NCBI RefSeq assembly: GCF_014203795.1
Contig: NZ_JACHJU010000005.1
Coordinates: forward strand, 124,001-188,000
Source of the DNA: Streptosporangium album
GTDB taxonomy: Bacteria > Actinomycetota > Actinomycetes > Streptosporangiales > Streptosporangiaceae
DNA length: 64,000 nt
Reading direction: 5' to 3'
Shown here: piece by piece, positions 7,790-15,370 of the stretch
How the letters are laid out: each line of letters opens with the position of its first letter
Numbering within the stretch: position 1 is the first letter of the stretch
The notes under the pieces: generated by a model
What the model saw: only the letters and a program-made list of their open reading frames with translations
Databases searched by the model: none
Told to the model about the DNA's origin: nothing
Translations under genes and position numbers: made by a program

Positions 7790-8320
7790 ATGCAGAAAGC
7801 GGCCATCGATCGAGTAAAGCTCATCTTCGCCCTGCTCGACGCCGACGGCACCGGCTATCTCGAAGCCGAGGACTTCGAACTCATGGCGACCCGTGTCGTC
7901 GCAGCGTCCCCTGATTCCGACGGCGCGGCCAAAGCTGCCATGCTGGCCGCTTTCCGGCGCTACTGGACGACTCTGGCCGCCGAACTGGACGACAACCGCG
8001 ACGGCCGTATCAGTTTCGAGGAGTACGCCGCGTGCGTACTCTCCCCGGAGCGTTTCGACGGGGCGGTCACCGACTTCGCCGAGGCGCTGGCCGCACTGGG
8101 CGACCCGAACGGCGACGGGCTCATCGAGCGGCGCGTCTTCGTGGCGCTCATGACGGCCATCGGCTTCGAGCGCGCGAACATCGACGCGCTCTTCGACGCG
8201 TTCGAGCCATCGGACGCCGACCAGATCATGGTCTCGGTCTGGGCCGCCGGCATCAAGGACTACTACAGCCCGGAGAAGGCGGGAATTCCGGGCGATCACC
8301 TGGTCGGAGGGCCGATCTGA
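7790..8320 (+). CDS. EF-hand calcium-binding protein (calerythrin-like)
   Basis: A 176-residue soluble protein with four EF-hand positions in the sarcoplasmic-calcium-binding/calerythrin layout. Loop 1, DADGTGYLEAED, ends in Asp instead of the usual Glu. Loop 2, DDNRDGRISFEE, is canonical. Loop 3, DPNGDGLIERRV, lacks the acidic residue at position 12. Loop 4 (EPSDADQIMVSV) is degenerate. Loops 1 and 2 probably bind calcium, and the others weakly or not at all. ATG 7790 follows AAAGGTGA. It leads a cluster of four genes on the same strand, which suggests a sensor or buffering role in that pathway. This role is inferred. Confidence 0.88.
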   Translation: MQKAAIDRVKLIFALLDADGTGYLEAEDFELMATRVVAASPDSDGAAKAAMLAAFRRYWTTLAAELDDNRDGRISFEEYAACVLSPERFDGAVTDFAEALAALGDPNGDGLIERRVFVALMTAIGFERANIDALFDAFEPSDADQIMVSVWAAGIKDYYSPEKAGIPGDHLVGGPI

Positions 8321-8369
8321 TCGGGACTACGGCAGCCTGACACATCCGGCCTTCGACAAAGGAGCATGA

Positions 8370-9440
8370 GTGGAACCAGTCGTTGGACTTGCCGTCGGCC
8401 GGGGAACGGGCCCCGAACTCGCGGCCGTCTTCGAGCGGGTGCTGGCCAGGATCGCCGACGCGTATTCGGTCGGAATCGGCGTCACGCGGTCGGAAAGGGT
8501 TTACCACTCGTATTCGTCGCTGAAGGCCGACGCCGGGATCGAGCGGGTCCGCGAACTCACGCGGGAGGACGCCGACCACTACGCGGAGTTCTGCCGCACG
8601 CGGGCCGCTCTCGGCGTCCCGGCCATCTTCCGCACGGCGATCAACGCCCAGTCGCTCTACTTGGTCCGCCAGCGCCTACAGGCGGTGAAGGTCGACGTTA
8701 TCGCCACCCCGGACGTGTCACTGCTGCTGGTTCGCGACGAGGCCCAGGGCTTCTACACCGGGGAGAACACCCACGCCCCGGGCGCACTCATCCGCACCAT
8801 GGCGTTCAGCCGGGAGATCACCGAGAAAGTCATCGCCTTCGCCGTGCGGCGTGCGCGGCGGGAGTGGCCGGACGGCGGAGTCGACCAGATCGTCATGGCT
8901 TACAAGTTCCACCTGCTCGACGGGGCCCTCGACGAGTGGGTGGCCGAGAGCGCCGCGCGGCACGGCGTCGAGATCTGCCTGTCCCAGCCAGACACGGTGA
9001 ACCGCAATCTGATCGAGCGCGGCCCGCGCCCCCGCACGGTGATCATCGCGGGCAACGAATGGGCCGACATCATGCACGTGGTCCTGCTGGACCGCTTCGG
9101 CTCCGAACGCCAGGAGAACCGCTGCACCGAGAACGTCTACCTGCACCCCGACGCGGCCGGACTGGTTGAGTACCAGACCGTGCACGGCTCCGCCGACGAC
9201 CTGGCGGGAACGGACGCGGTCAACCCGGTGGCGACCGTGCGCGCCGCGGCGGTGATCGCCGAGCGGCACGCGGGCTGCGCCGGGGCGGTGCGGATGGTGG
9301 AGCGCGGCCTCGAATCACTCGGCCGCCGGGGCATCGGCACCCCGGACCTCGGCGGACGGCACTCGACCACCGCCGTGGTGCACGCGCTGCTCGACGTGCT
9401 GGAGCCCGATGGGCGGCCAGCCATGATGGCGGACTCGTGA
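8370..9440 (+). CDS. Isocitrate/isopropylmalate dehydrogenase-family protein
   Basis: A 356-residue member of the beta-decarboxylating dehydrogenase family, starting at GTG 8370 after GGAG. Family landmarks are visible but altered: GFYTGENTHAPG corresponds to the VRENTEGxY region, KFHLLDGALDEW to the Lys-containing helix, NEWADIMHVVLLDRFG to the NLFGDILSD segment, and TVHGSADDLAGTDAVNPVATVRAAAVI to the nucleotide-loop region (AVHGSAPDIAGxxxANPxA). Several usual acidic residues are replaced, so the substrate is probably not isocitrate or 3-isopropylmalate. The stop overlaps the next start. A secondary-metabolic oxidative decarboxylation of a 2-hydroxy acid is a reasonable guess. Confidence 0.8.
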   Translation: MEPVVGLAVGRGTGPELAAVFERVLARIADAYSVGIGVTRSERVYHSYSSLKADAGIERVRELTREDADHYAEFCRTRAALGVPAIFRTAINAQSLYLVRQRLQAVKVDVIATPDVSLLLVRDEAQGFYTGENTHAPGALIRTMAFSREITEKVIAFAVRRARREWPDGGVDQIVMAYKFHLLDGALDEWVAESAARHGVEICLSQPDTVNRNLIERGPRPRTVIIAGNEWADIMHVVLLDRFGSERQENRCTENVYLHPDAAGLVEYQTVHGSADDLAGTDAVNPVATVRAAAVIAERHAGCAGAVRMVERGLESLGRRGIGTPDLGGRHSTTAVVHALLDVLEPDGRPAMMADS

Positions 9441-10093
9441 CCCCCGTGGAGACCACCGCACTGGTCGTCATAGACCTGCAGAACGACTTCTGCGTCGGGC
9501 CGACCGCCCTGGCCCGGTACTCCGGCGACCCCGCGACACTGGACGCCGTCACGACGAACACCGTGCTGGCCGTCGACCGGGCGCGGGCCCGCGGCACGGA
9601 GGTGGTCTTCGTCCGGTTCATCGGCGACGCGGAGCACCAGGGTCCGAGCTGGCGGCGCCGGGATCGCGCACGGGGCAAGCGGCCCAAGTGCCGGGAAGGC
9701 TCGTGGGGCGCGGAGTTCCACAAGGTGTCCCCCCTGCCGGGGGAGCGCGTCTTCACCAAGCGGGCGTGCTTCGACGCCTTCCTCAGCGCTGGGTTCGAGC
9801 AGCACCTCGTCCACTGCGGCGTCGGGCGGCTCGTGTTCGCGGGCCTGTACACCGATGTCTGTGTGGACTCCACCGCCCGGACCGCGTTCCAGAAAGGCTT
9901 CCACGTCACAGTGCTGACCGACTGCACCACCAGCCTGCACCTGCCGGACGCGGACATCCTGCGCTTCATGGCCGTCCTCTACGGCGCCCACATCACCACC
10001 CACGACCACCCGGACTCGTGGGCGCCCCCTCTCGGAGAGGAGGACGCGTGCCAGATGCCCAGCACACCGGTGTCGAAGGCGGCGTCGGCCTGA
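9437..10093 (+). CDS. Isochorismatase-like cysteine hydrolase
   Basis: A 218-residue isochorismatase-superfamily hydrolase. The catalytic triad is visible: Asp in VVIDLQNDFC, Lys in VFTKRACFDAF and Cys in AGLYTDVCVDSTARTAF. The GTG start overlaps the stop of the dehydrogenase-like gene by four bases, and its own 3' end overlaps the methyltransferase, so all three are probably translated together. Family members hydrolyse amides, ureas or vinyl ethers. The substrate here is unknown but is probably an intermediate of the same small pathway. Confidence 0.88.
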   Translation: MTPVETTALVVIDLQNDFCVGPTALARYSGDPATLDAVTTNTVLAVDRARARGTEVVFVRFIGDAEHQGPSWRRRDRARGKRPKCREGSWGAEFHKVSPLPGERVFTKRACFDAFLSAGFEQHLVHCGVGRLVFAGLYTDVCVDSTARTAFQKGFHVTVLTDCTTSLHLPDADILRFMAVLYGAHITTHDHPDSWAPPLGEEDACQMPSTPVSKAASA

Positions 10094-10938
10094 CCGCCCT
10101 CATGGTCGCCACCGCCCGGGCGATCGAGACCCACCGATCCGATGCCCTGGCCAGCGACGCCTACGCCGAGCATTTCGTGCGCGCCGCCGGGGCGTCCGCG
10201 GCTTGGCCGGTCCGCCCGGCGGAGGTGCCGGACGGGGACGCGAACCCCTTGTGGGGCAGGCTGGGGCGCTACTTCGGCCTGCGCACCCGAGTCCTCGACG
10301 ACTTCCTCATCCGCTCGGCCCAGGAGGGCGCCCGGCAGGTCGTTCTGCTCGGCGCGGGCCTTGACACGCGGGCCTTCCGGCTCGACTGGCCGCCGGGCCA
10401 GGTCATCTACGAGATCGACCGCGACGGCGTCCTGGAGTTCAAACGCTACGTGCTCGACGGCCTCGCCGCCATCCCGATGGCCACGCGCCGCCCGATCGCG
10501 GTCGATCTGCGCGGCGACTGGGCCCAATCGCTGGTGAGCACGGGCTTCGACCTGACTGTGCCGACCGCGTGGCTGGCCGAGGGCCTGCTGCTCTATCTTC
10601 CGCCGGCCGCTGAGCGCCGTCTCATCGATACCGTGAACCGCCTGAGCGCCGACGGAAGCACCCTGGCCTTCGAGGTCAAGCTCGGGACGGAGTCTCCTGA
10701 GGTCCGCGACAGCCCCGTCTACGTCGCGACCAGACAGCAGATCGGCGTCGACCTGCTCGCCCTGTTCGACGGGGAGCCGCGCCCCGACTCCGTCGGCGAC
10801 TTGAGGGGGCGGGGCTGGTCCACCGCGATCCACACGCCCTTCGATTTCGCCCGCCGCCACGGTCGCGGTCCACGCCCTGAGCCGAACGACGCTCTAGCAA
10901 GCAACCGCTGGGTGTTCGCGAATAAGGGGTCCCGGTAG
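10048..10938 (+). CDS. SAM-dependent methyltransferase (LCMT/PPM family)
   Basis: A 296-residue methyltransferase of the leucine-carboxyl-methyltransferase-like group common in actinomycetes. The N-terminal helical part (LTALMVATARAIETHRSDALASDAYAEHFV) precedes a SAM-binding core with VVLLGAGLDTRAFRL, then IYEIDRDGVLEFKR and AWLAEGLLLYLP. GTG 10048 lies 4-5 bases after GGAGAGGAGG, inside the preceding gene, so the two are translationally coupled. It is the last gene of the 7790-10938 cluster. Members methylate carboxylates or hydroxyls of small molecules or polyketides; the target here is not predictable. Confidence 0.88.
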   Translation: MPDAQHTGVEGGVGLTALMVATARAIETHRSDALASDAYAEHFVRAAGASAAWPVRPAEVPDGDANPLWGRLGRYFGLRTRVLDDFLIRSAQEGARQVVLLGAGLDTRAFRLDWPPGQVIYEIDRDGVLEFKRYVLDGLAAIPMATRRPIAVDLRGDWAQSLVSTGFDLTVPTAWLAEGLLLYLPPAAERRLIDTVNRLSADGSTLAFEVKLGTESPEVRDSPVYVATRQQIGVDLLALFDGEPRPDSVGDLRGRGWSTAIHTPFDFARRHGRGPRPEPNDALASNRWVFANKGSR

Positions 10939-11441
10939 TAATCGCCGCAAAAAAACGGAAATGCTGGTCAGGGCCTCGGTGAACGGTCTTCCTGGGTCGA
11001 CCGTGGAAGGGCTCCGGACCTGCATATCCGTTGGAAATTCGGCGGATACTGCTCGGGGCCAGCCGAGATACGGAGAATTCCGGCCATGGCAAGATCCAGA
11101 AGGCTGTGAGCAGGGAGGGCAGCGCGCCGCCGGCGCCACGCCTACGGTTGGCCGACCCCCGACTTCCGAGATGAGCCAATCTGGCCTGTCGTTAACGACG
11201 CTGTCGCCAGGTCGCGCAAGGGGCGTTGGCGCTGGTCGGCGCAAGCCCCAGACGGGCCTGTCCGGGGGGCGGGGGGCGGCGTGTTCGGCCCGCGCAGGTG
11301 AGCCCAGTCCAGAGATCACTGCCGAGCGGCGGGAATGAGAGCCTCACCGGCACACGACTGTCGGCAGGGGCTGAGCATCAGACCGAAAGGTCGTGCTAAA
11401 AGATGACAGGCCTTGTCGGGTATTGCCGTTACCTTCGGATC
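10939..11441. other. Gap of about 500 bp with a dispersed repeat
   Basis: No convincing gene. The final codons and downstream bases of the methyltransferase (10926-10945) and the segment 11019-11050 both recur, the former inverted, in a compact block at 36635-36694. The rest appears non-coding. A promoter for the SDR gene at 11442 should lie at the right end. Confidence 0.45.
11019..11050 (+). repeat. Dispersed palindromic repeat, copy 1
   Basis: A 32-bp segment identical to 36652-36683. Its core is an inverted repeat, TATCCG and CGGATA, around a 12-base centre. A second shared part lies at 10926-10945. It may be the end of an unrecognised mobile element. Confidence 0.7.
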
Positions 11442-12356
11442 ATGTACAACACGTTGAAGGGCAAGGTCGCGCTGGTCGCCGGAGGTACGCGGGGTGCCGG
11501 GCGGGGCGTCGCGGTGGAGCTGGGCGCGGCGGGGGCGACCGTGTACGTGACCGGTCGGACCACGCGCGAGAGCCGCTCCGAGTACGGGCGGCCTGAGACC
11601 ATCGAAGAGACCGCGGCATTGGTGAACGAGGTCGGCGGGGACGGGATCGCCGTCCAGGTTGATCATTTGGAGCGCGAGCAGGTGTGTGCCCTCATCGAGC
11701 GGATTGAGCGAGACCATGGGCGGCTGGACGTGCTGGTCAACGACGTGTGGGGCGGGGAGTTGCTGGCCCAATGGGACACGCCGCTGTGGGAGCACGATCT
11801 CGACGGCGGGCTGCGGCTGCTCCGGCTCGCCGTCGACACGCACATCATCACCAGCCATTACGCACTGCCCCTGCTGATCAAGCGTCCGGGCGGCCTCGTG
11901 GTGGAGATGACCGACGGGACCAAGGAGTACAACGACCGTAACTACCGCGTCTCCTTCTTCTATGACCAGGCCAAGAGCGCGGTGATCAGGCTCGGCTTCG
12001 CGCAGGCGCACGAGTTGCGGCAGTATGGCTGTGCGGCGGTGACGTTGAGTCCGGGCTGGCTCAGGTCGGAGATGATGCTGGACCTGTTCGGGGTGACGGA
12101 GGAGAACTGGCGTGATGCCACCGCCCGCGAGCCGCACTTCGTGATCTCGGAGACGTCACGTTACGTCGGCAGAGCGGTCGCCGCTCTGGCCATGGACCCG
12201 GATGTGCTGCGCTGGAGTGGGCAGTCGCTGTCCAGTGGGCAGCTCGCTCGTGAGTACGGCTTCACCGATCTGGACGGCTCGCAGCCGGACTGCTGGCGAT
12301 ACATCGTCGAGGTCCAGGACCAGGGCAAGCCTGCGGAGGTGACCGGTTACCGGTGA
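11442..12356 (+). CDS. SDR-family oxidoreductase (DHRS1-like)
   Basis: A 304-residue classical short-chain dehydrogenase. It shows GGTRGAGRG for cofactor binding, the unusual VNDVWGG in place of NNAG, and YDQAK as the Tyr-x3-Lys pair (SFFYDQAKSAVIRLGFAQAHEL). The closest general type is the DHRS1-like 'dehydrogenase/reductase SDR family member 1' group, which is somewhat longer than most SDRs. ATG 11442 starts just before the first beta strand; an upstream ATG at 11403 would add 13 residues. A strong hairpin at 12425-12463 follows the gene. Substrate unknown. Confidence 0.85.
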   Translation: MYNTLKGKVALVAGGTRGAGRGVAVELGAAGATVYVTGRTTRESRSEYGRPETIEETAALVNEVGGDGIAVQVDHLEREQVCALIERIERDHGRLDVLVNDVWGGELLAQWDTPLWEHDLDGGLRLLRLAVDTHIITSHYALPLLIKRPGGLVVEMTDGTKEYNDRNYRVSFFYDQAKSAVIRLGFAQAHELRQYGCAAVTLSPGWLRSEMMLDLFGVTEENWRDATAREPHFVISETSRYVGRAVAALAMDPDVLRWSGQSLSSGQLAREYGFTDLDGSQPDCWRYIVEVQDQGKPAEVTGYR

Positions 12357-12424
12357 GGAGGGTCCGGTCGGTTGATCGCGCACTCCACGGCAAGGCTTAC
12401 CGTGGCCAACACAATGAGGAGTCG

Positions 12425-12463
12425 CGGTTCCGGCTGCTTTGTGGGCTAACGCAGCCGGAACCG
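12425..12463. terminator. Bidirectional terminator-like hairpin
   Basis: A perfect 13-bp stem (CGGTTCCGGCTGC at 12425-12437 with its complement at 12451-12463) and a 13-base loop. It lies between the SDR gene and the convergent Abi-like remnant, where a shared terminator is expected. There is no clear U-tract. Confidence 0.65.
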
Positions 12464-12497
12464 GTGATCCTCGTCCCGGTGCATGTGCGGGCGCTGT

Positions 12498-13215
12498 CGG
12501 CTACTGCGGGTGCTGATTGGTGGTGCGTTGCTGCCCGAGGGCCTGATAGCGGTCCGCGAGCGCGTGGAACACCTCCTTCGGTTCCCAGGGCAAGTCGGGG
12601 TAGGTGCGCGCGGAGGCGGGGATGCCCTCCTCCTCGAAGACGGGCATGAGGTCGTTGGGGTAGCGGACCTGTTCGCCCTCGTCGCGCACCAGGTCCGGCT
12701 TGGGGGCGACGCCATCCGGCTCCATGGCTACGTACCAGCCGGAGCCTCCGTAGTCGCCCGCTCCCCGGAAGGTGCAGCAGCCGACCTCCAGGATCGCGAC
12801 CGGCTTCGCGGTCGGGGCCGGCCAGGACCGGGACGCGGGCGTTGAAGGTGTCGCCGGGCAGGTATCCGCGGGCGAACAGGCTCAGTTCGCAGCCGGTGAC
12901 GAGGACGACGTCGGCGCCGTCGCGGCGCAGCCGTTCGGCCCGCTCGGCGCAGTCGACGAGGTACGGCAGCATCTGCTGGTTCGTCATCTCGCAGGGAAAC
13001 GGCGAGAACCAGACCTCCAGCCCGGCGGCTGCGGCGTACCCAGTCGCGGTCTCGATCCGGTCGGGTTCGCCGCCCGTGATGCGGACCGCGGTGCAGTGCA
13101 GGTCCTCGGCGATGGCCCGCATCTCCCGCTCAACAACCCGGGGGTCGAAGACGGGGCGGGAGTTGTCGCCGTTGGGAAAGATGCCCGTGTCGTAGCGGAT
13201 GCCCTTGCCACGCAT
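12498..13215 (-). pseudogene. 'Abortive infection protein'-annotated family gene, shifted and shortened
   Basis: The N-terminal part is clear from ATG 13215 (after GGAGGT): RYDTGIFPNGDNSRPVFDPRVVEREMRAIAEDLHCTAVRITGGEPDRIE and VVLVTGCELSLFARGYLPGDT. This is a ~370-residue actinobacterial family usually annotated as abortive infection protein, with a TIM-barrel-like pattern. The C-terminal part is found in a different frame around 12501-12760 (NDLMPVFEEEGIPASARTYPDLPWEPKEVFHALADRYQ). About 130 central residues are missing and the frame is lost. The name is historical, and a phage-defence role is not shown by the sequence. It is divergent from a TetR gene. Confidence 0.75.
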
Positions 13216-13242
13216 GATCTACACCTCCAATAAGAATCACTT

Positions 13243-13270
13243 TGTATCTTACGATGCCGATTAAGATACA
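13243..13270. promoter_or_regulatory. TetR operator: TGTATCTTA-N10-TAAGATACA
   Basis: A perfect 9-bp inverted repeat with a 10-base spacer lies between the divergent Abi-like remnant (start 13215) and the TetR gene. It covers the upstream start options of the TetR gene, so the GTG at 13275, just after the palindrome, is preferred. Binding by the adjacent TetR protein is inferred. Confidence 0.8.
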
Positions 13271-13274
13271 TGAC

Positions 13275-13880
13275 GTGTCTAAAGAGTCCACGCGCAAGCG
13301 CCGCCGAGGGACCGAGCTGGAGGCGGCGCTCCTGGAAGCTGCCTGGGACGAGCTGGTCGCGGTCGGCTACGAGCAGCTTACGTACGAGGCCGTGGCCGAC
13401 CGGGCCGGCACGAGCCGCCCGGTGCTCTACCGCCGCTGGCCGTCGAAGCGGGAGCTGGTCCTGGCCGCGCTGCGCCACCAGGCGCCGTCCCTGCCGGACG
13501 AACCGCCTGACACCGGCGACCTGCGCGGCGACGTCCTGGCCCTGCTGCGTCTCGTCGTCAGGCGGACGCGGGAACTCGCCCCCGTCCGTGAGGTGCTTGC
13601 CGCGGAACAGGGGCAGGCAACGGAGCTGACCGCATATCTGGCGTCGCGCAACCAGGGCCCGGGCCACGACTGGATGCGGACGGTGCTGGAACGGGCGGCC
13701 CGGCGCGGCGAGGTCGACGCCGCGGACCCACTCCCCGACAGGCTGGTCACGCTGCCGGTGGTGCTGGTCGTCCACGACCTTTTCACGGCCCGCCGCATCC
13801 CGACCGACGCCGACCTGGAGGAAATCGTGGACCGGTTGTTCCTCCCGCTGGTCATGCACCGGCGAGGACAACACACCTGA
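13275..13880 (+). CDS. TetR-family transcriptional regulator
   Basis: A 201-residue TetR-type regulator. The HTH is near the N-terminus (YEAVADRAGTSRPVLYRRWPSKRELVLAALRH) and the remainder is the ligand-binding helical core of the TetR_C type (RTRELAPVREVLAAEQ). GTG 13275 follows a perfect palindrome; TTG 13242 and ATG 13254 lie in or before it. It probably represses itself and the neighbouring divergent gene. Since that gene is broken, the regulator may now be without a local target. Confidence 0.88.
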   Translation: MSKESTRKRRRGTELEAALLEAAWDELVAVGYEQLTYEAVADRAGTSRPVLYRRWPSKRELVLAALRHQAPSLPDEPPDTGDLRGDVLALLRLVVRRTRELAPVREVLAAEQGQATELTAYLASRNQGPGHDWMRTVLERAARRGEVDAADPLPDRLVTLPVVLVVHDLFTARRIPTDADLEEIVDRLFLPLVMHRRGQHT

Positions 13881-13983
13881 ACGGAGCGCTCAGTCGGAGC
13901 CACACGTGCCCAGCGCAAGATGGCGACACGCAACGACTGACGCAACGCAGCCGAAGGATCAAGGCCGTGCCTGCGCGGTGAGT

Positions 13984-14132
13984 TGAGCGTTGTCCGATAC
14001 GTGAGTGCGTCACCGTGGATCGTGTCGGACGAGCTGTGGGAGCAGATCGAACCGCTGCTGCCGAGAAGGGAGCGACGGTTCCGGTATCCGGGTCGAAGGC
14101 TGTTGCGGACCAGGCTGGCCGCGCAGCAGGAG
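13984..14132 (+). pseudogene. IS5-family transposase N-terminal fragment
   Basis: The frame SPWIVSDELWEQIEPLLPRRERRFRYPGRR is the conserved start of IS427/IS1647-type IS5 transposases. After the PGRR motif the similarity is lost (LLRTRLAAQQENF), and the rest of the transposase is absent. The next bases belong to another element in opposite orientation. Confidence 0.75.
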
Positions 14133-14171
14133 AACTTCGTGTCCGTCCACACCGGATCCTCCGTGCGCGGC

Positions 14172-14372
14172 AGAGAGGGATGAACGCGTGCCGGATGCGG
14201 GGATGCTCGATCAGCCAGGTACGGGTGGCGACGCTGTTATGGCTGGACAGGTTGTCGGCGATCACCCAGATGTCGCCGTCGCAGGGGTCGGCGTCCTGGA
14301 ATCGTTGCAGGAACCGCTGGCCGCGGTCGCCGCGGCCCAACCGGTCACCGACGACCGGCATACAGCACTGAC
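14172..14372 (-). pseudogene. IS630-family transposase internal fragment
   Basis: The translation CMPVVGDRLGRGDRGQRFLQRFQDADPCDGDIWVIADNLSSHNSVATRTWLIEHPRIRHAFIPL matches the catalytic core of the complete IS630 at 5939-7071 (VVITDNLSSHNSVSTRTWLIDHPRIRQVFIP), including the second Asp. Both ends are missing. It is inverted relative to its neighbours, so it marks a second, independent loss of an IS630 copy. Confidence 0.75.
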
Positions 14373-14505
14373 GGCGCCCGAGATCCGCCGCCTGCCGGCC
14401 GTACTCCCTCACCCGGCCCCGCCGGATAGAGGAGATCCTGCGCCGGTCACAGTGGCGACGCCGCCATCAGGCCATCACCCGCCGACGCCACCAGCGTAGA
14501 TCCCA
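14370..14505 (+). pseudogene. IS701-type transposase C-terminal fragment
   Basis: Two frames together read LTAPEIRRL and then IEEILRRSQWRRRHQAITRRRHQRR, which fits the arginine-rich C-terminus of IS701-type transposases (PEVRRL ... WSxWRRRHQxxARxxHYRRR). There is a frameshift between the parts and nothing upstream. A similar, less complete remnant lies at 3010-3172. Confidence 0.6.
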
Positions 14506-14508
14506 ACC

Positions 14509-14661
14509 ATGATCTCAGAATGTCAGCGGCTGGCCGACGCGCTCCCGGCGGACGGACTGAGCCTGACCGATGACGAGCTGGTCGCCATCGAGCAGGCGGT
14601 GCCAGCCTCTGCGGTCGCCGGGGACCGCGGGGTCCGATTCGCGCAGGACGGCGAGCGCTGA
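14509..14661 (+). pseudogene. Aldo/keto reductase C-terminal fragment
   Basis: A 50-residue frame with ADALPADGLSLTDDELVAIEQAVPASAVAGDR is the extreme C-terminus of an aldo/keto reductase (LTxxELAxIExAVPxxAVAGxRY). Its stop overlaps the start of a TetR-like frame (TGATG), suggesting an original reductase-TetR pair. The first ~250 residues, including the catalytic tetrad, are missing. Confidence 0.6.
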
Positions 14662-14880
14662 TGCCCCAGAGAGCAGCGCTCGACGCCGAGACCTGGCGAC
14701 CACCGAGGACGTCCTGCGCCGCTACGGGCCGGCGAAGGCCACAGTGCTGGACGTGGCCCGGGCCCTGGGCGTCAGCCACGGGAGCGTCTACCGGCACTTC
14801 CTCTCCAAGGCGGCGCTGCGCGAGGCCGTCACCCGGCGCTGGCTGAACCGTGCGCATGACGGCCTCGCACAGGTTGCGGG
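14661..14880 (+). pseudogene. TetR-family regulator N-terminal fragment, frameshifted
   Basis: The start reads MPQRAALDAET in one frame and continues in another as TTEDVLRRYGPAKATVLDVARALGVSHGSVYRHFLSKAALREAVTRRWLNRAHDGLA, a complete TetR HTH domain. A one-base shift near 14690 breaks it, and the ligand-binding domain is replaced by the 3' end of an oppositely oriented response-regulator gene. Confidence 0.75.
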
Positions 14881-15370
14881 CGACCAGTTCTCGCGGCGTC
14901 AGCTCGGACAGATCCCGGTGGAGGGCGCCCCTGGCGTCGTCGCGGCGGGCGAAACGCTCCACCAGGCGGCGGGTGATCGTCGGTGCGAGCAGGGCGTCGC
15001 CGGAGCGCACCAGCCGTACTGCGGCCACCAGGTGCTCGGGAGAGACATCCTTGAGCAGGAAGCCGCTGGCACCGGCGGTGAGGGCGGCGTAGACGTAGTG
15101 GTCGAGATCGTAGGTGGTCAGGATGAGGACGCGCGTCTCGTCCGCTCCGCCGGTCACGATCTGCCGGGTGGCTTCGATGCCGTCCATCTGCGGCATCCGG
15201 ATGTCCATGAGCACGACGTCGGGTCTGGTACGCCGGACGGCGGCGATCGCTTCGGCTCCGTCGGCCGCCTCGGCCACCACGTCGATGCCGTCGGTGGTGA
15301 GGATCATCCGGAATCCGGTGCGTACCAGCGCCTGGTCGTCGGCGATGACGGCGCGCAGCGGCAGACTCAT
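14878..15370 (-). pseudogene. NarL/LuxR-type response regulator, truncated in its HTH
   Basis: A complete receiver domain is present: MSLPLRAVIADDQALVRTGF with the acidic pair, VVLMDIRMPQMDGIEATR with the phospho-acceptor Asp, and the conserved Lys in FLLKDVSP. The linker and the first residues of the LuxR HTH follow (LSELTPREL), then the family similarity ends and the frame runs on through unrelated DNA. Without the recognition helix it cannot bind DNA. Its ATG overlaps the stop of the sensor kinase gene (ATGA), the usual arrangement for DesK-type pairs. Confidence 0.85.

Noticed and set aside
12498..13215. Phage-defence island based on the Abi-like gene
   Set aside because: The gene is broken, the family name is historical, and no other defence gene lies nearby.
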